Source: Aquificales bacterium
GTDB lineage: Bacteria > Aquificota > Aquificia > Aquificales > QOAS01
Reading direction: 5' to 3'
Length of the DNA stretch: 16,846 nt
NCBI GenBank assembly: GCA_027035985.1
Contig: JALVTI010000167.1
Span: forward strand, 1-16,846
The position numbers were made by a program, and so were the translations under genes. The notes below the pieces were generated by a model. The model saw only the letters and a program-made list of their open reading frames with translations. It did not search any database and was not told the origin of the DNA. Shown piece by piece: positions 7,440 to 14,706 of this stretch (within the stretch, counting starts at the first letter, position 1; each line of letters opens with the position of its first letter).

Positions 7440-9362
7440 TTAGGATACCCTCGTGCCGTTTTTAACCGGCTTTTCCACCGTCAGAAGCGAGAAGTTTTCC
7501 CCATCGTTTGCCGCCAGGAGCATACCCTGGCTTTCGATACCCATCAGCTTTTTAGGTTTCAGATTAGCCACCACTATAACTTTTTTGTTCTTTAGCTCTT
7601 CGGGGGTGTAGAAGGGCTTTATACCCGCCACTATGGTGCGGGGTTTCTCCTCGCCGAGGTCTACGGTTAACTTGTAAAGTTTCTTAGCCTTGGGGATTTC
7701 CTCCACTTCGAGGATTTCGCCCACCTTCAAGACCACCCTTTGGAAGTCGGAAAAGTCAATGTATTCGACCCCTTCCGGTTTCTGTTCCATCTTTTTATCC
7801 TCCTTTTGGGTTTTTTCTTCGACCTTCACTATAAAGGTTAGGTCTTCCTCGGTAATTCTCCTAAAGAGGTTTTCCTTCTCTCCAACCCTGTGGGGTGTTT
7901 TTAGGGTTAGAGGTTTCAACCCCTCGAGGTTTTCAAACCCTTCCAACCCGACCATTTTGAGGGCTCTTTCCATAGCGGTCGGCATGAAGGGGTATAGGAG
8001 GTGCGTAATTACCCTAAGACCGTCGAGCAGTAGGTATAGAACACCCTTTAAGGTCTCTTCCCTACCCTCCTTTTTGAGTTCCCAGGGTTTTGTGTAATCC
8101 ACGTAGCGGTTTAGAAATTCCGAAAGCTTTAAAACCTCCTCGAGGGCTTTGTGAAATTTGAGCTCCTCCAAGAGGTTTTTGTAATTTTCTAGCACCTCGG
8201 CGGTTAACCTCTCGTATTCCTCCCTTTGGGGGATATCAGAAACTTTATCGATTTCCCCGCCGAGGTATTTGTGAACCATGGCGACCACGCGGGAGTAGAG
8301 GTTTCCTATCTCGTTGACCAACTCCCCGTTAACCCTATTTAGGACACTCTCGCGGGTGAGGTTTCCATCCTCCCCAAAGGGTGTTTCCCTAAAGAGGATG
8401 TACCTAAAGGGGTCAACTCCAATCTTTTCAACTGCCACAAAGGGGTCTATAACATTTCCCAAACTCTTGGAGATTTTGTGCCCCTCTACGAGCCACCAGC
8501 CGTGGGCAAAGACCTGTTTGGGGAGCTCCTCCCCGGCGCTCATCAGAAAGGCGGGCCAATAGACGGCGTGGAAGCGGAGAATATCCTTACCCACCAAATG
8601 TAAATCCGCCGGCCACCACTCCCTGTATTGGGGTTTCGGATAACCGACACCGCTTAGGTAGTTTGTGAGCGCGTCAAACCAAACGTAGACCGTCTGATTT
8701 TCGTCGAACGGGGCGGGTATTCCCCACTTAACCCTATTTCTCGGGCGGGTTATGGAGATATCCTTCAGCCCCTGGCGGACGAATTCCTTAACCTCGTTAA
8801 ACCTGTAGGCGGGTTTTACAAAGTCGGGGTTTTTCTCGTAAAACTCCAAAAGGGGTTCCGTATATTTGGAAAGCCTAAAGTAGTAGGTCTCTTCCCTTAT
8901 ATACTCGCAGGGTCTCTTGTGAATGGGGCAGACATTCCCCTCGAGGAGTTCCTTTTCGGTCTTAAACTCCTCACACCCGACGCAATACCAGCCTTCGTAA
9001 TAACCCTTATAGATGTCTCCGTTTTCGTAACACTTTTGGAGGATATGTTTTACAGCCTCCACGTGGTCGGGTTCGGTTGTTCTTATAAACCTATCGTAGG
9101 AGATATTTAAAACCTTCCAAAGTTCCTTAAAGCGTTCGGCGTTTCTATCGGCGAGCTCCTTGGGGGTAATTCCCAATTTCTCCGCCGTCTGCTGTATCTT
9201 TAAGCCGTGTTCGTCCGTTCCGGTTAGGAAAAAGACCCTATCCCCTTTTAGACGGTGGTATCGGGCGACTATATCGGCGGCTATGGTGGTATAGGCGTGT
9301 CCCAGGTGCGGCTCGCCGTTTACGTAGTATATGGGGGTGGTAACGTAGAACTTTTGACCCAT
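7440..9362 (-). CDS. metG: Methionyl-tRNA synthetase with C-terminal tRNA-binding domain
   Basis: A class I synthetase of 640 residues from the ATG at 9362; the frame also allows a TTG three codons earlier. The HIGH motif is HLGH (19-22), followed by GTDEHG, an inserted zinc knuckle (CVGC, then CPIH) and the KISKSLGN form of KMSKS. The anticodon-binding helical domain follows. After a charged linker rich in Lys and Glu comes a Trbp111/EMAP-like OB-fold domain of about 100 residues (IDFSDFQRVVLKVGEI to the end), which binds tRNA and dimerises the enzyme. No Shine-Dalgarno sequence is seen. A TACAAT hexamer lies 12 bases before the ATG, and a GC palindrome lies just upstream of that. Confidence 0.96.
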   Translation of the reverse strand: MGQKFYVTTPIYYVNGEPHLGHAYTTIAADIVARYHRLKGDRVFFLTGTDEHGLKIQQTAEKLGITPKELADRNAERFKELWKVLNISYDRFIRTTEPDHVEAVKHILQKCYENGDIYKGYYEGWYCVGCEEFKTEKELLEGNVCPIHKRPCEYIREETYYFRLSKYTEPLLEFYEKNPDFVKPAYRFNEVKEFVRQGLKDISITRPRNRVKWGIPAPFDENQTVYVWFDALTNYLSGVGYPKPQYREWWPADLHLVGKDILRFHAVYWPAFLMSAGEELPKQVFAHGWWLVEGHKISKSLGNVIDPFVAVEKIGVDPFRYILFRETPFGEDGNLTRESVLNRVNGELVNEIGNLYSRVVAMVHKYLGGEIDKVSDIPQREEYERLTAEVLENYKNLLEELKFHKALEEVLKLSEFLNRYVDYTKPWELKKEGREETLKGVLYLLLDGLRVITHLLYPFMPTAMERALKMVGLEGFENLEGLKPLTLKTPHRVGEKENLFRRITEEDLTFIVKVEEKTQKEDKKMEQKPEGVEYIDFSDFQRVVLKVGEILEVEEIPKAKKLYKLTVDLGEEKPRTIVAGIKPFYTPEELKNKKVIVVANLKPKKLMGIESQGMLLAANDGENFSLLTVEKPVKNGTRVS

Positions 9363-9384
9363 TAGAAACAAAAAATTGTAGAAT

Positions 9385-9404
9385 CCCCGCGCGGAGCGCG
9401 GGCT
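9385..9404. repeat. GC-rich palindrome, copy 1
   Basis: Arms CCCGCGC (9386-9392) and GCGCGGG (9396-9402) flank the loop GGA. The flanking bases AATC and CT are shared with copy 2 at 11070, on the same strand, while the loop is inverted. It lies between the end of the leuS piece and metG. No T-run follows directly, so it is not a textbook terminator, though it could stop or protect RNA. Confidence 0.8.
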
Positions 9405-9415
9405 TTGGTTGGAAA

Positions 9416-10141
9416 TTACTCCCTTAAATAGCCCCTTTCTTTAAGCTTTTCCAAAAGCTCGCCGACGGTTGCGTTTTCGTCCAAACCCAAACCCTCTAGC
9501 AGTTTCCTTATGGATACCCACTTTTTGAGAACCATACCCTGGGTTATCAACCTCTCGAAGGGTTCTTCGTATTTAACCATCCCCAAATCGTGGAGGAATT
9601 TTTCGAAAAACCTCGCGTAGAGCAGGTGCAAAACTGCGTGTTCTATACCTCCTATGTAGATATCTACCGGCATCCAGTAGTTGGCTTTTTCCTCGTCGAA
9701 AGGTTTTTGGTCGTTGTGGGGGTCGGTGTAGCGGAGGAAATACCAGGAGCTGTCAAAAAAGGTGTCCATGGTGTCGGTTTCCCTCTTTGCGGGAGCCCCA
9801 CACTTGGGACATTTGGTGTTTACAAATTCCTCGCTCCTCTCGAGGGGATTCCCCTGACCGGTAAACTCCACATCGAGGGGTAGTTTTACCGGAAGCTCCT
9901 CTTCGGGAACGGGAACAACCCCGCACCTCTCGCAGTAAACCACCGGTATGGGGGTTCCCCAATAGCGTTGTCTCGAAATATTCCAATCCCTAAGGCGGTA
10001 GGTTACCTTTCTCCTACCCAAACCGCGTTTTTCGAGTTCCTCAACAATCCTCTTTTTGGCTTCCTCGCTATCCAACCCGCTAAAGGGTCCCGAATTTATC
10101 AATATTCCCTTTTCGGTGTAGGGGAGTTTTTTAGAAGACAT
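9416..10141 (-). CDS. leuS: Orphan internal segment of leucyl-tRNA synthetase
   Basis: A 241-residue frame covering only the middle of leucyl-tRNA synthetase. It begins at the end of the CP1 editing domain (YTEKGILINSGPFSGL, 8-23). It then has RDWNISRQRYWGTPIP (51-66), a zinc ribbon (Cys70, Cys73, Cys111, Cys114), TDTMDTFFDSSWYFLRY (122-138), IYIGGIEHAVLHLLYARFF (161-179) and LITQGMVLK (198-206). It ends about 35 residues later. The HIGH half, most of CP1, the KMSKS loop and the anticodon domain are all missing. In Aquifex aeolicus LeuRS is naturally split into alpha and beta just before KMSKS, so the C terminus fits an alpha end, but the N terminus does not. A TAA precedes the ATG in frame by three codons, so the frame cannot extend upstream. 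A TAAAAT lies 11 bases upstream. It may be a third subunit piece or a relic. Confidence 0.8.
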   Translation of the reverse strand: MSSKKLPYTEKGILINSGPFSGLDSEEAKKRIVEELEKRGLGRRKVTYRLRDWNISRQRYWGTPIPVVYCERCGVVPVPEEELPVKLPLDVEFTGQGNPLERSEEFVNTKCPKCGAPAKRETDTMDTFFDSSWYFLRYTDPHNDQKPFDEEKANYWMPVDIYIGGIEHAVLHLLYARFFEKFLHDLGMVKYEEPFERLITQGMVLKKWVSIRKLLEGLGLDENATVGELLEKLKERGYLRE

Positions 10142-10152
10142 AGCAGGTAGTT

Positions 10153-10158
10153 ATTTTA
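10153..10158 (-). promoter_or_regulatory. -10-like hexamer ahead of the leuS segment
   Basis: TAAAAT on the minus strand ends 11 bases before the ATG at 10141. No good -35 is visible. There is no Shine-Dalgarno sequence, so expression, if any, may be from a leaderless message. Confidence 0.3.
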
Positions 10159-10168
10159 AGGTTGGGAA

Positions 10169-10192
10169 ATAGAGGAAAAGCGTTTCCCCTAT
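10169..10192 (-). terminator. Stem-loop between yebC and the leuS segment
   Basis: As RNA from the minus strand it forms a 10-base-pair stem, AUAGGGGAAA with UUUCCUCUAU, holding one G-U pair and a CGCU loop. No U-run follows, so a terminator role for yebC is uncertain; an RNA-processing or protective hairpin is equally possible. Confidence 0.4.
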
Positions 10193-10222
10193 GGTGCGGA
10201 AAGAAATAAAACCAAAAAGAGG

Positions 10223-10972
10223 TTAGGAAATTTTTGCCATTACCTCTTCGGGAATGTCAAAGTTGGAGATAACCTGCGAAACGTCGTCGTGGTCTTCGAG
10301 GGCGCTGAGGAGCTTTATAAGTTTTTGCGCCTCTTCGGGGTTATCTATCCTGACGGTGGTATTGGGTATGTAGGAGATTTCCGCCTTCTCAACGGGAACG
10401 CCCAGCTTTTCGAGTTCCTCCTTGACCTGATAGAGGTCTTCGGGGGAGGTGTAGACTATGTGAACTTCCTCGCCGGGTTGAACGTCTTCCGCACCCGCTT
10501 CGATAGCCTTTTCGAGGATGGTTTCCTCGTCTATACCTTCGGCGGGCACCTCTATAACACCTTTGCGGTCGAAGAGAAAGGCGACGCTCCCGCTGGTTCC
10601 CAACTTTCCGCCGTGTTTGTTAAAGATATTCCTAATCTCGGCTACGGTGCGGTTCTTGTTGTCGGTTTGGGCTACAACCATAATAGCCACACCGCCGGGT
10701 CCGTATCCCTCGTAAACGACCTCTTCGATAGCCTCACCCTCGATTAAGCCGGCACCCTTTTTAATCGCATATTCGATTTTCTCCGAGGGCATTTTCGCCT
10801 TTTTTGCCCTCTCTATAGCCTGCCTCAAACGGGGGTTGTGGTCGGGATTGGGACCCCCCAAACGGGCGGCAATCATTATCTCCTTTGCCAGTTTGGCGAA
10901 AAGTTTACCCTTTTGGGCGTCAACCTTTGCCTTCTTATGCTTAATCTGCGCCCAGTGGCTGTGTCCCGCCAT
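10223..10972 (-). CDS. yebC: YebC/TACO1 family translation factor
   Basis: A 249-residue YebC family protein with the hallmark N terminus MAGHSHWAQIKHKKAKVDAQ and the second signature YEGYGPGGVAIMVVAQTDNKNRT. The family was long annotated as a transcriptional regulator; more recent work ties it to relief of ribosome stalling at proline runs. Three domains are expected and length is normal. Its start is secured by GGAGGT seven bases upstream, one of the few clear ribosome binding sites in this part of the window. The leuS segment follows 81 bases downstream on the same strand with a stem-loop between them, and tRNA-Pro lies about 1 kb away on the other strand. Confidence 0.95.
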   Translation of the reverse strand: MAGHSHWAQIKHKKAKVDAQKGKLFAKLAKEIMIAARLGGPNPDHNPRLRQAIERAKKAKMPSEKIEYAIKKGAGLIEGEAIEEVVYEGYGPGGVAIMVVAQTDNKNRTVAEIRNIFNKHGGKLGTSGSVAFLFDRKGVIEVPAEGIDEETILEKAIEAGAEDVQPGEEVHIVYTSPEDLYQVKEELEKLGVPVEKAEISYIPNTTVRIDNPEEAQKLIKLLSALEDHDDVSQVISNFDIPEEVMAKIS

Positions 10973-11069
10973 ATTAGACCTCCGAAAAGATTTTTGTGGG
11001 AAAAAAGCCCAATTAGTTAAATTTTACGTTCCCGTAGTGGGGTGGTATCTCGGGGATTGTCTTTAAAAT

Positions 11070-11089
11070 CCCCGCGCTCCGCGCGGGCT
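11070..11089. repeat. GC-rich palindrome, copy 2
   Basis: Arms CCCGCGC (11071-11077) and GCGCGGG (11081-11087) flank the loop TCC, the reverse complement of the loop in copy 1 at 9385. It ends 14 bases before the HAD phosphatase ATG. A second short inverted pair, GGGGATT (11052-11058) and AATCCCC (11067-11073), overlaps its left arm, so two alternative hairpins are possible. Confidence 0.8.
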
Positions 11090-11101
11090 AAATTCCTTCT
11101 T

Positions 11102-11863
11102 ATGGGAAAGATAAAGGGGCTTCTTCTCGACCTCGACGGCACGCTCTATATCGGCGACAAACCCATACCGGGGGCTGTCGAGGCGGTAAAAAAATTGAAG
11201 GAAAAATATCCCTTGAGGTTTATAACCAATACGACGACCAAACCGAGGAGGGTAATATTTCAAAAACTCCAAAAAATGGGTTTTCCCGTAGAGGAGGAGG
11301 AAATATTTTCCGCCCTCACGGCGACCAAGGAATTCTTAAAGGAACACAACGCGGGTGCCTATCTGGTTTTGACCGACCTCGCAAAGGAGGAGTTTAAAGA
11401 TTTGAGAGACCTACCGGTGGAGTATGTGGTGGTAGGCGACGCGCGGGAGAATATGAATTACGAAAACCTCAACAGGGCTTTTAGATATCTTATGAAGGGC
11501 GCGAAACTGATTGCGGCTGCTAAAAATCGGTATTACCTCGACAGGGACGGGGAACTCTCACTCGATGCGGGACCCTTTGTGGTCGGATTGGAATACGCAA
11601 CCGGTCGGGAGGCGATACTTATAGGGAAACCCAACGGGGAGTTTTTTCTCAAAGCCGTTCGCAGTATGGGTTTAAAACCGGAGGAGGTGGCGGTCGTGGG
11701 CGACGATATAGAAGCCGACGTAAAGGGCGGAATAGACGCCGGACTCTTCGGTATCCTGGTAAAGACGGGAAAATTCAAACCCTCCGATTTGGAGAGGGGT
11801 ATAAAACCCGACCTGGTTATAGATTCCGTAGCCGAGCTCCCGGAGGTGTTGGAAAAACTTTGA
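11102..11863 (+). CDS. HAD superfamily (subclass IIA, NagD-like) phosphatase
   Basis: A 253-residue haloacid-dehalogenase family phosphatase. Motif I is DLDGT at residues 10-14, with Asp10 the nucleophile and Asp12 the acid/base. Motif II is TNTTTKPR, motif III is the Lys in IGKPNGEFF, and motif IV is VVGDDIEADVKGG. The C2A cap between motifs II and III marks the IIA group (NagD, LHPP-like). The substrate is not predictable; phosphosugars, nucleotides or phosphoamino acids are possible. The frame is open 20 codons further upstream, but those codons run through the GC palindrome and do not look like family sequence, so the ATG at 11102 is preferred. No Shine-Dalgarno sequence is seen; TAAATT lies 7 bases before the ATG. 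Confidence 0.88.
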   Translation: MGKIKGLLLDLDGTLYIGDKPIPGAVEAVKKLKEKYPLRFITNTTTKPRRVIFQKLQKMGFPVEEEEIFSALTATKEFLKEHNAGAYLVLTDLAKEEFKDLRDLPVEYVVVGDARENMNYENLNRAFRYLMKGAKLIAAAKNRYYLDRDGELSLDAGPFVVGLEYATGREAILIGKPNGEFFLKAVRSMGLKPEEVAVVGDDIEADVKGGIDAGLFGILVKTGKFKPSDLERGIKPDLVIDSVAELPEVLEKL

Positions 11864-11882
11864 CAACCCTTTTTCGGGTTGT
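11863..11882 (+). terminator. Stem-loop after the HAD phosphatase gene
   Basis: ACAACCC (11863-11869), loop TTTTTC and GGGTTGT (11876-11882) form a perfect 7-base-pair stem beginning inside the stop codon. No T-run follows, so termination may be weak. It separates the gene from the tRNA-Pro promoter. Confidence 0.5.
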
Positions 11883-11887
11883 ATCGC

Positions 11888-11916
11888 TTGATTTCCTTTG
11901 GGGGTTTTGTTATATT
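11888..11916 (+). promoter_or_regulatory. Promoter for tRNA-Pro
   Basis: TTGATT (11888-11893), a 17-base spacer and TATATT (11911-11916). The -10 and spacing match those of the tRNA-Arg promoter, and the start would fall about 8 bases before the tRNA. Confidence 0.75.
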
Positions 11917-11930
11917 TATCTCTTTGTCCA

Positions 11931-12005
11931 CGGGGCGTAGCTCAGAGGCAGAGCGCTGGCATGGGGGGCCAGAGGTCGCCGGTTCGATCCCGGCCGCCCC
12001 GACCA
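11931..12005 (+). tRNA. tRNA-Pro (anticodon GGG)
   Basis: The acceptor CGGGGCG (11931-11937) pairs with CGCCCCG (11995-12001); the discriminator is A and CCA is encoded (12003-12005). The D stem is GCTC/GAGC with a short loop. The anticodon stem CTGGC/GCCAG holds the loop ATGGGGG, giving GGG at 34-36. The T stem GCCGG/CCGGC encloses TTCGATC. It reads CCC and CCT codons. A first base C with acceptor-end A is typical of proline tRNAs. Confidence 0.96.
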
Positions 12006-12082
12006 CCTCTAATCAATCCGTCCAAAGGTTAATTCCAACTTTTCCAATCCTGTAAGGTTAAGGTGCTACATTCTATCCCTCT

Positions 12083-12090
12083 TAGGGGGT
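12083..12090 (+). promoter_or_regulatory. Ribosome binding site that fixes the TTG start of dxs
   Basis: TAGGGGGT ends about 5 bases before the TTG at 12096. It is the only Shine-Dalgarno-like sequence near the gene's N terminus and so supports the non-ATG start. Confidence 0.65.
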
Positions 12091-12095
12091 AGAAA

Positions 12096-14012
12096 TTGCT
12101 TTGGAAAAAGTTTGACCTATTGAAGGACTACCGTTCTCCCGAAGACCTCAAGGGGTGGGATTTCGAAAAACTGGAAAAACTCGCCGAGGAGGTTAGGAGA
12201 TACATAATAGAGGTTACATCCAAAACGGGTGGACATGTGGGTCCCTCTTTGGGTGTGGTCGAACTTACCATAGCCCTCTTAAAGGTTTTCAACCCTCCCG
12301 ACGACGTGGTGGTTTGGGATGTCGGTCATCAGGGCTATCCGTGGAAGATACTTACCGACCGAAAGGAAAGGTTTCCCTCTTTGCGCCAATACGGGGGTAT
12401 ATCCGGTTTTATAAAGCGGGGGGAAAGTCCTTTCGACGCCTTCACGGTGGGACACAGCTCCACTTCCATATCGGCGGCTCTCGGCATAAGAAAGGGTAAA
12501 GACCTTATAGGTATAAAAGAGGACTACGTTATCGCCGTTATAGGAGACGGGGCGCTTACGGGCGGCGAGGCTTGGGAGGGGCTGAACAACGCCGGGCAAC
12601 TCCGTCCCGACCGCTTTATAGTGATTCTCAACGACAACGAGATGTCAATTTCCCCCAATGTGGGGGCTATATCAAACTATCTAAATAAGGTTTACAGCGG
12701 CAAGGTTGTTCAGGAATTCCGTCAAAAACTCAAAAAGGTATTGGAAAACAACTTCAAACCCGGTCTTAGGTTTATGAAGTTGGTCGAGGAATTCCTAAAG
12801 GGGTTGATATCGCCGGGTATCCTCTTTGAGGAACTCGGTTTCAACTACATAGGGGTTATAGACGGACACAACATTCCCCTTTTGGTTGAAACTTTGGAAA
12901 ACGTAAAACGGATAGAGGGACCCGTTTTGCTCCACATCAGAACGATTAAAGGAAAGGGTTACAAACCCGCCGAGGAGAACCCGGTAAAGTGGCACGGCGT
13001 GGGTCCCTACAAGTTGGAAACGGGTGAAAGCGCTAAGAAAAAGAGCCGCAGCTGGTCGCAAGCCTTTGGCGAGGCGCTCGTCGAATTGGCGGAAAGGGAC
13101 GACAAAATTGTTGCCGTAACCCCCGCTATGCGGGAGGGTTCGGGGCTTACGGAATTCTCAAAGCGTTTTCCCGAAAGGTTTTTCGATGTGGGAATAGCGG
13201 AACAGCACGCCGCAACCTTCAGCGCCGGACTGGCAACCCAAGGTTTAAAGCCAGTTCTCTGCTACTACTCGACCTTCATGCAGCGAGCTTACGACCAGAT
13301 TATCCACGATATAGCCCTGCAAAAGCTTCCCGTTGTGCTCGCCGTCGATAGGGCTGGGCTAGTCGGGGAGGATGGACCAACCCACCACGGGTCTTTTGAC
13401 CTCTCCTATCTGCGCTGCATTCCCAACATGGTGGTCTCCGCGCCCAAAGACGAGATAGAGCTTAGAAATCTCCTATATACCGCCCTAAAACAGCGGGAAT
13501 TTCCCTTCGCCATAAGGTATCCCCGCGGGGCGGTTGTCGAAAACCTTCTCGGGGAGGGAAGGGAATTTAAAGAGATACCCATCGGCAGTTGGGAACTTCT
13601 AAAGTTTGGAACCTCGGAGGTTACTATATTGGCAACCGGCATAGCCGTAAGTTGGTCTTTGAAGGCTTACGACCTACTGAAGGAATTTCACGGAATAGAA
13701 CCGACGGTGGTAAACGCGAGATTTATAAAACCCCTCGATAGGGAGATGCTCAAAAAGATTGCCGAACAACATCGGGTGGTTGTCACGGTGGAGGAAAACA
13801 CCGTTGTCGGAGGCTTCGGTTCCGCAGTCCTCGAAGCGTTAAACGAAATGAATCTCCTACAAAAGGTGAAGGTTGTAAATATTGGTCTCCCCGATAGGTT
13901 TGTCGAACATGGAAATCAGAACATTTTGAGGGAAAAGCTCGGACTTACCCCCGAGGGGATTGCAAAAAAGGTCTTGGAGACCTTAAAGGGTGCGAATGTT
14001 AAAAGTTCCTAA
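12096..14012 (+). CDS. dxs: 1-deoxy-D-xylulose-5-phosphate synthase
   Basis: A 638-residue thiamine-diphosphate enzyme that condenses pyruvate and glyceraldehyde-3-phosphate in the first step of the MEP isoprenoid pathway. Key residues are His47 in TSKTGGHVGP, His78 in DVGHQGYPWK, the ThDP-binding GDG (150-152) with NDNEMS ending the motif, and the catalytic Glu369 in GIAEQH. The pyrimidine domain continues with YSTFMQRAYDQ and DRAGLVGEDGPTHHG, and the C-terminal transketolase domain is complete. The start is a TTG, supported by AGGGGGT six bases upstream and by agreement with the family N terminus; no ATG lies nearby in frame. It stands alone on plus between tRNA-Pro and a convergent gene. 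Confidence 0.96.
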   Translation: MLWKKFDLLKDYRSPEDLKGWDFEKLEKLAEEVRRYIIEVTSKTGGHVGPSLGVVELTIALLKVFNPPDDVVVWDVGHQGYPWKILTDRKERFPSLRQYGGISGFIKRGESPFDAFTVGHSSTSISAALGIRKGKDLIGIKEDYVIAVIGDGALTGGEAWEGLNNAGQLRPDRFIVILNDNEMSISPNVGAISNYLNKVYSGKVVQEFRQKLKKVLENNFKPGLRFMKLVEEFLKGLISPGILFEELGFNYIGVIDGHNIPLLVETLENVKRIEGPVLLHIRTIKGKGYKPAEENPVKWHGVGPYKLETGESAKKKSRSWSQAFGEALVELAERDDKIVAVTPAMREGSGLTEFSKRFPERFFDVGIAEQHAATFSAGLATQGLKPVLCYYSTFMQRAYDQIIHDIALQKLPVVLAVDRAGLVGEDGPTHHGSFDLSYLRCIPNMVVSAPKDEIELRNLLYTALKQREFPFAIRYPRGAVVENLLGEGREFKEIPIGSWELLKFGTSEVTILATGIAVSWSLKAYDLLKEFHGIEPTVVNARFIKPLDREMLKKIAEQHRVVVTVEENTVVGGFGSAVLEALNEMNLLQKVKVVNIGLPDRFVEHGNQNILREKLGLTPEGIAKKVLETLKGANVKSS

Positions 14013-14033
14013 AAAGGGTTTTTTTAAATTCCC

Positions 14034-14690
14034 CTAAAGGGAATCTACCTTTCTTTCCAAAAGCTCCTTTAGGCGTATCGGTTTAAAACCTATCGCCTCA
14101 AAGCTCACATTCAAAAGCCTCGGGCGGTCTATGGTCTTCGAGTGAACATGCCCGTGGATATTTATATCGCACCGGTAATCATGAAAAATTTTTTCCAACG
14201 CCTTAACGGCTTTTGAACGGTATTGCTCGGGAACAAAGACCGGGTAGTGGGAAAAGAGAATTTTTATCCCTCCGACGGTTGTAACTATTCCGTTTGCCAA
14301 AAAGTGGTCGGTTTCAATTATTTCAATCCCTTTGGAGGAAACTACGGCAACTTTACCCCTTCCCACAACGGCTTCGAAATATTTCGAATACCCGTCTAGG
14401 AGCTTTCCCTTTGCGTCGTGGTTTCCCGCCACAAAGAGCTTTCTCCCGTTCAAGAAAGCGGCGAATTCGAGGTAAAACTGCGGTTTAAAGATAAAGTCCC
14501 CCAAGTGGAGAACCAAATCCCTTTCACCTACAACGGAATTCCAATTATCAATTATCCAATCCTCGTGGGAGGGAAAACCTTCCTCCAAATACCTCTTGCG
14601 GACAGGTTCATACTCGACAATCCTATCGTGGAACAGGTGGGTATCGCTTATAAGGAAAGTGTTTTCATCGATTTCCCTCAGGGGTTCCAT
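14034..14690 (-). CDS. Calcineurin-like metallophosphoesterase
   Basis: A 218-residue metallophosphoesterase with all the metal-binding blocks: SDTH (Asp16, His18), HLGDFIF, AGNHD, FSHYPVF and HGHVHS. Two divalent metals are expected. The family includes cyclic nucleotide, protein and nucleic acid phosphoesterases, and the substrate cannot be told here. No signal peptide is seen, so it is cytoplasmic. It begins 16 bases after the stop of the DUF2202 frame on the same strand and may be co-transcribed with it; it converges with dxs, whose stop is 21 bases away. No Shine-Dalgarno sequence is seen. Confidence 0.88.
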   Translation of the reverse strand: MEPLREIDENTFLISDTHLFHDRIVEYEPVRKRYLEEGFPSHEDWIIDNWNSVVGERDLVLHLGDFIFKPQFYLEFAAFLNGRKLFVAGNHDAKGKLLDGYSKYFEAVVGRGKVAVVSSKGIEIIETDHFLANGIVTTVGGIKILFSHYPVFVPEQYRSKAVKALEKIFHDYRCDINIHGHVHSKTIDRPRLLNVSFEAIGFKPIRLKELLERKVDSL

Positions 14691-14706
14691 AAAAAATAAA
14701 AATCCA

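Noticed and set aside
9372..9415. T-box riboswitch before metG
   Set aside because: The 44-base gap is far too short for a T-box leader and has no specifier-loop or antiterminator sequence.
9385..11089. CRISPR array or IS element ends from the twin palindromes
   Set aside because: There are only two copies 1.7 kb apart with housekeeping genes between them, no regular spacers, no transposase and no target duplication.
11042..11101. Upstream extension of the HAD gene
   Set aside because: The extra 20 codons pass through the GC palindrome, do not resemble the family N terminus, and lack a ribosome binding site.
11533..12006. Open frame running antisense through the HAD gene end and tRNA-Pro
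   Set aside because: It reads through a tRNA and begins with the MVGAAGIEPATS-type peptide commonly produced by translating antisense tRNA sequence; it is not a gene.
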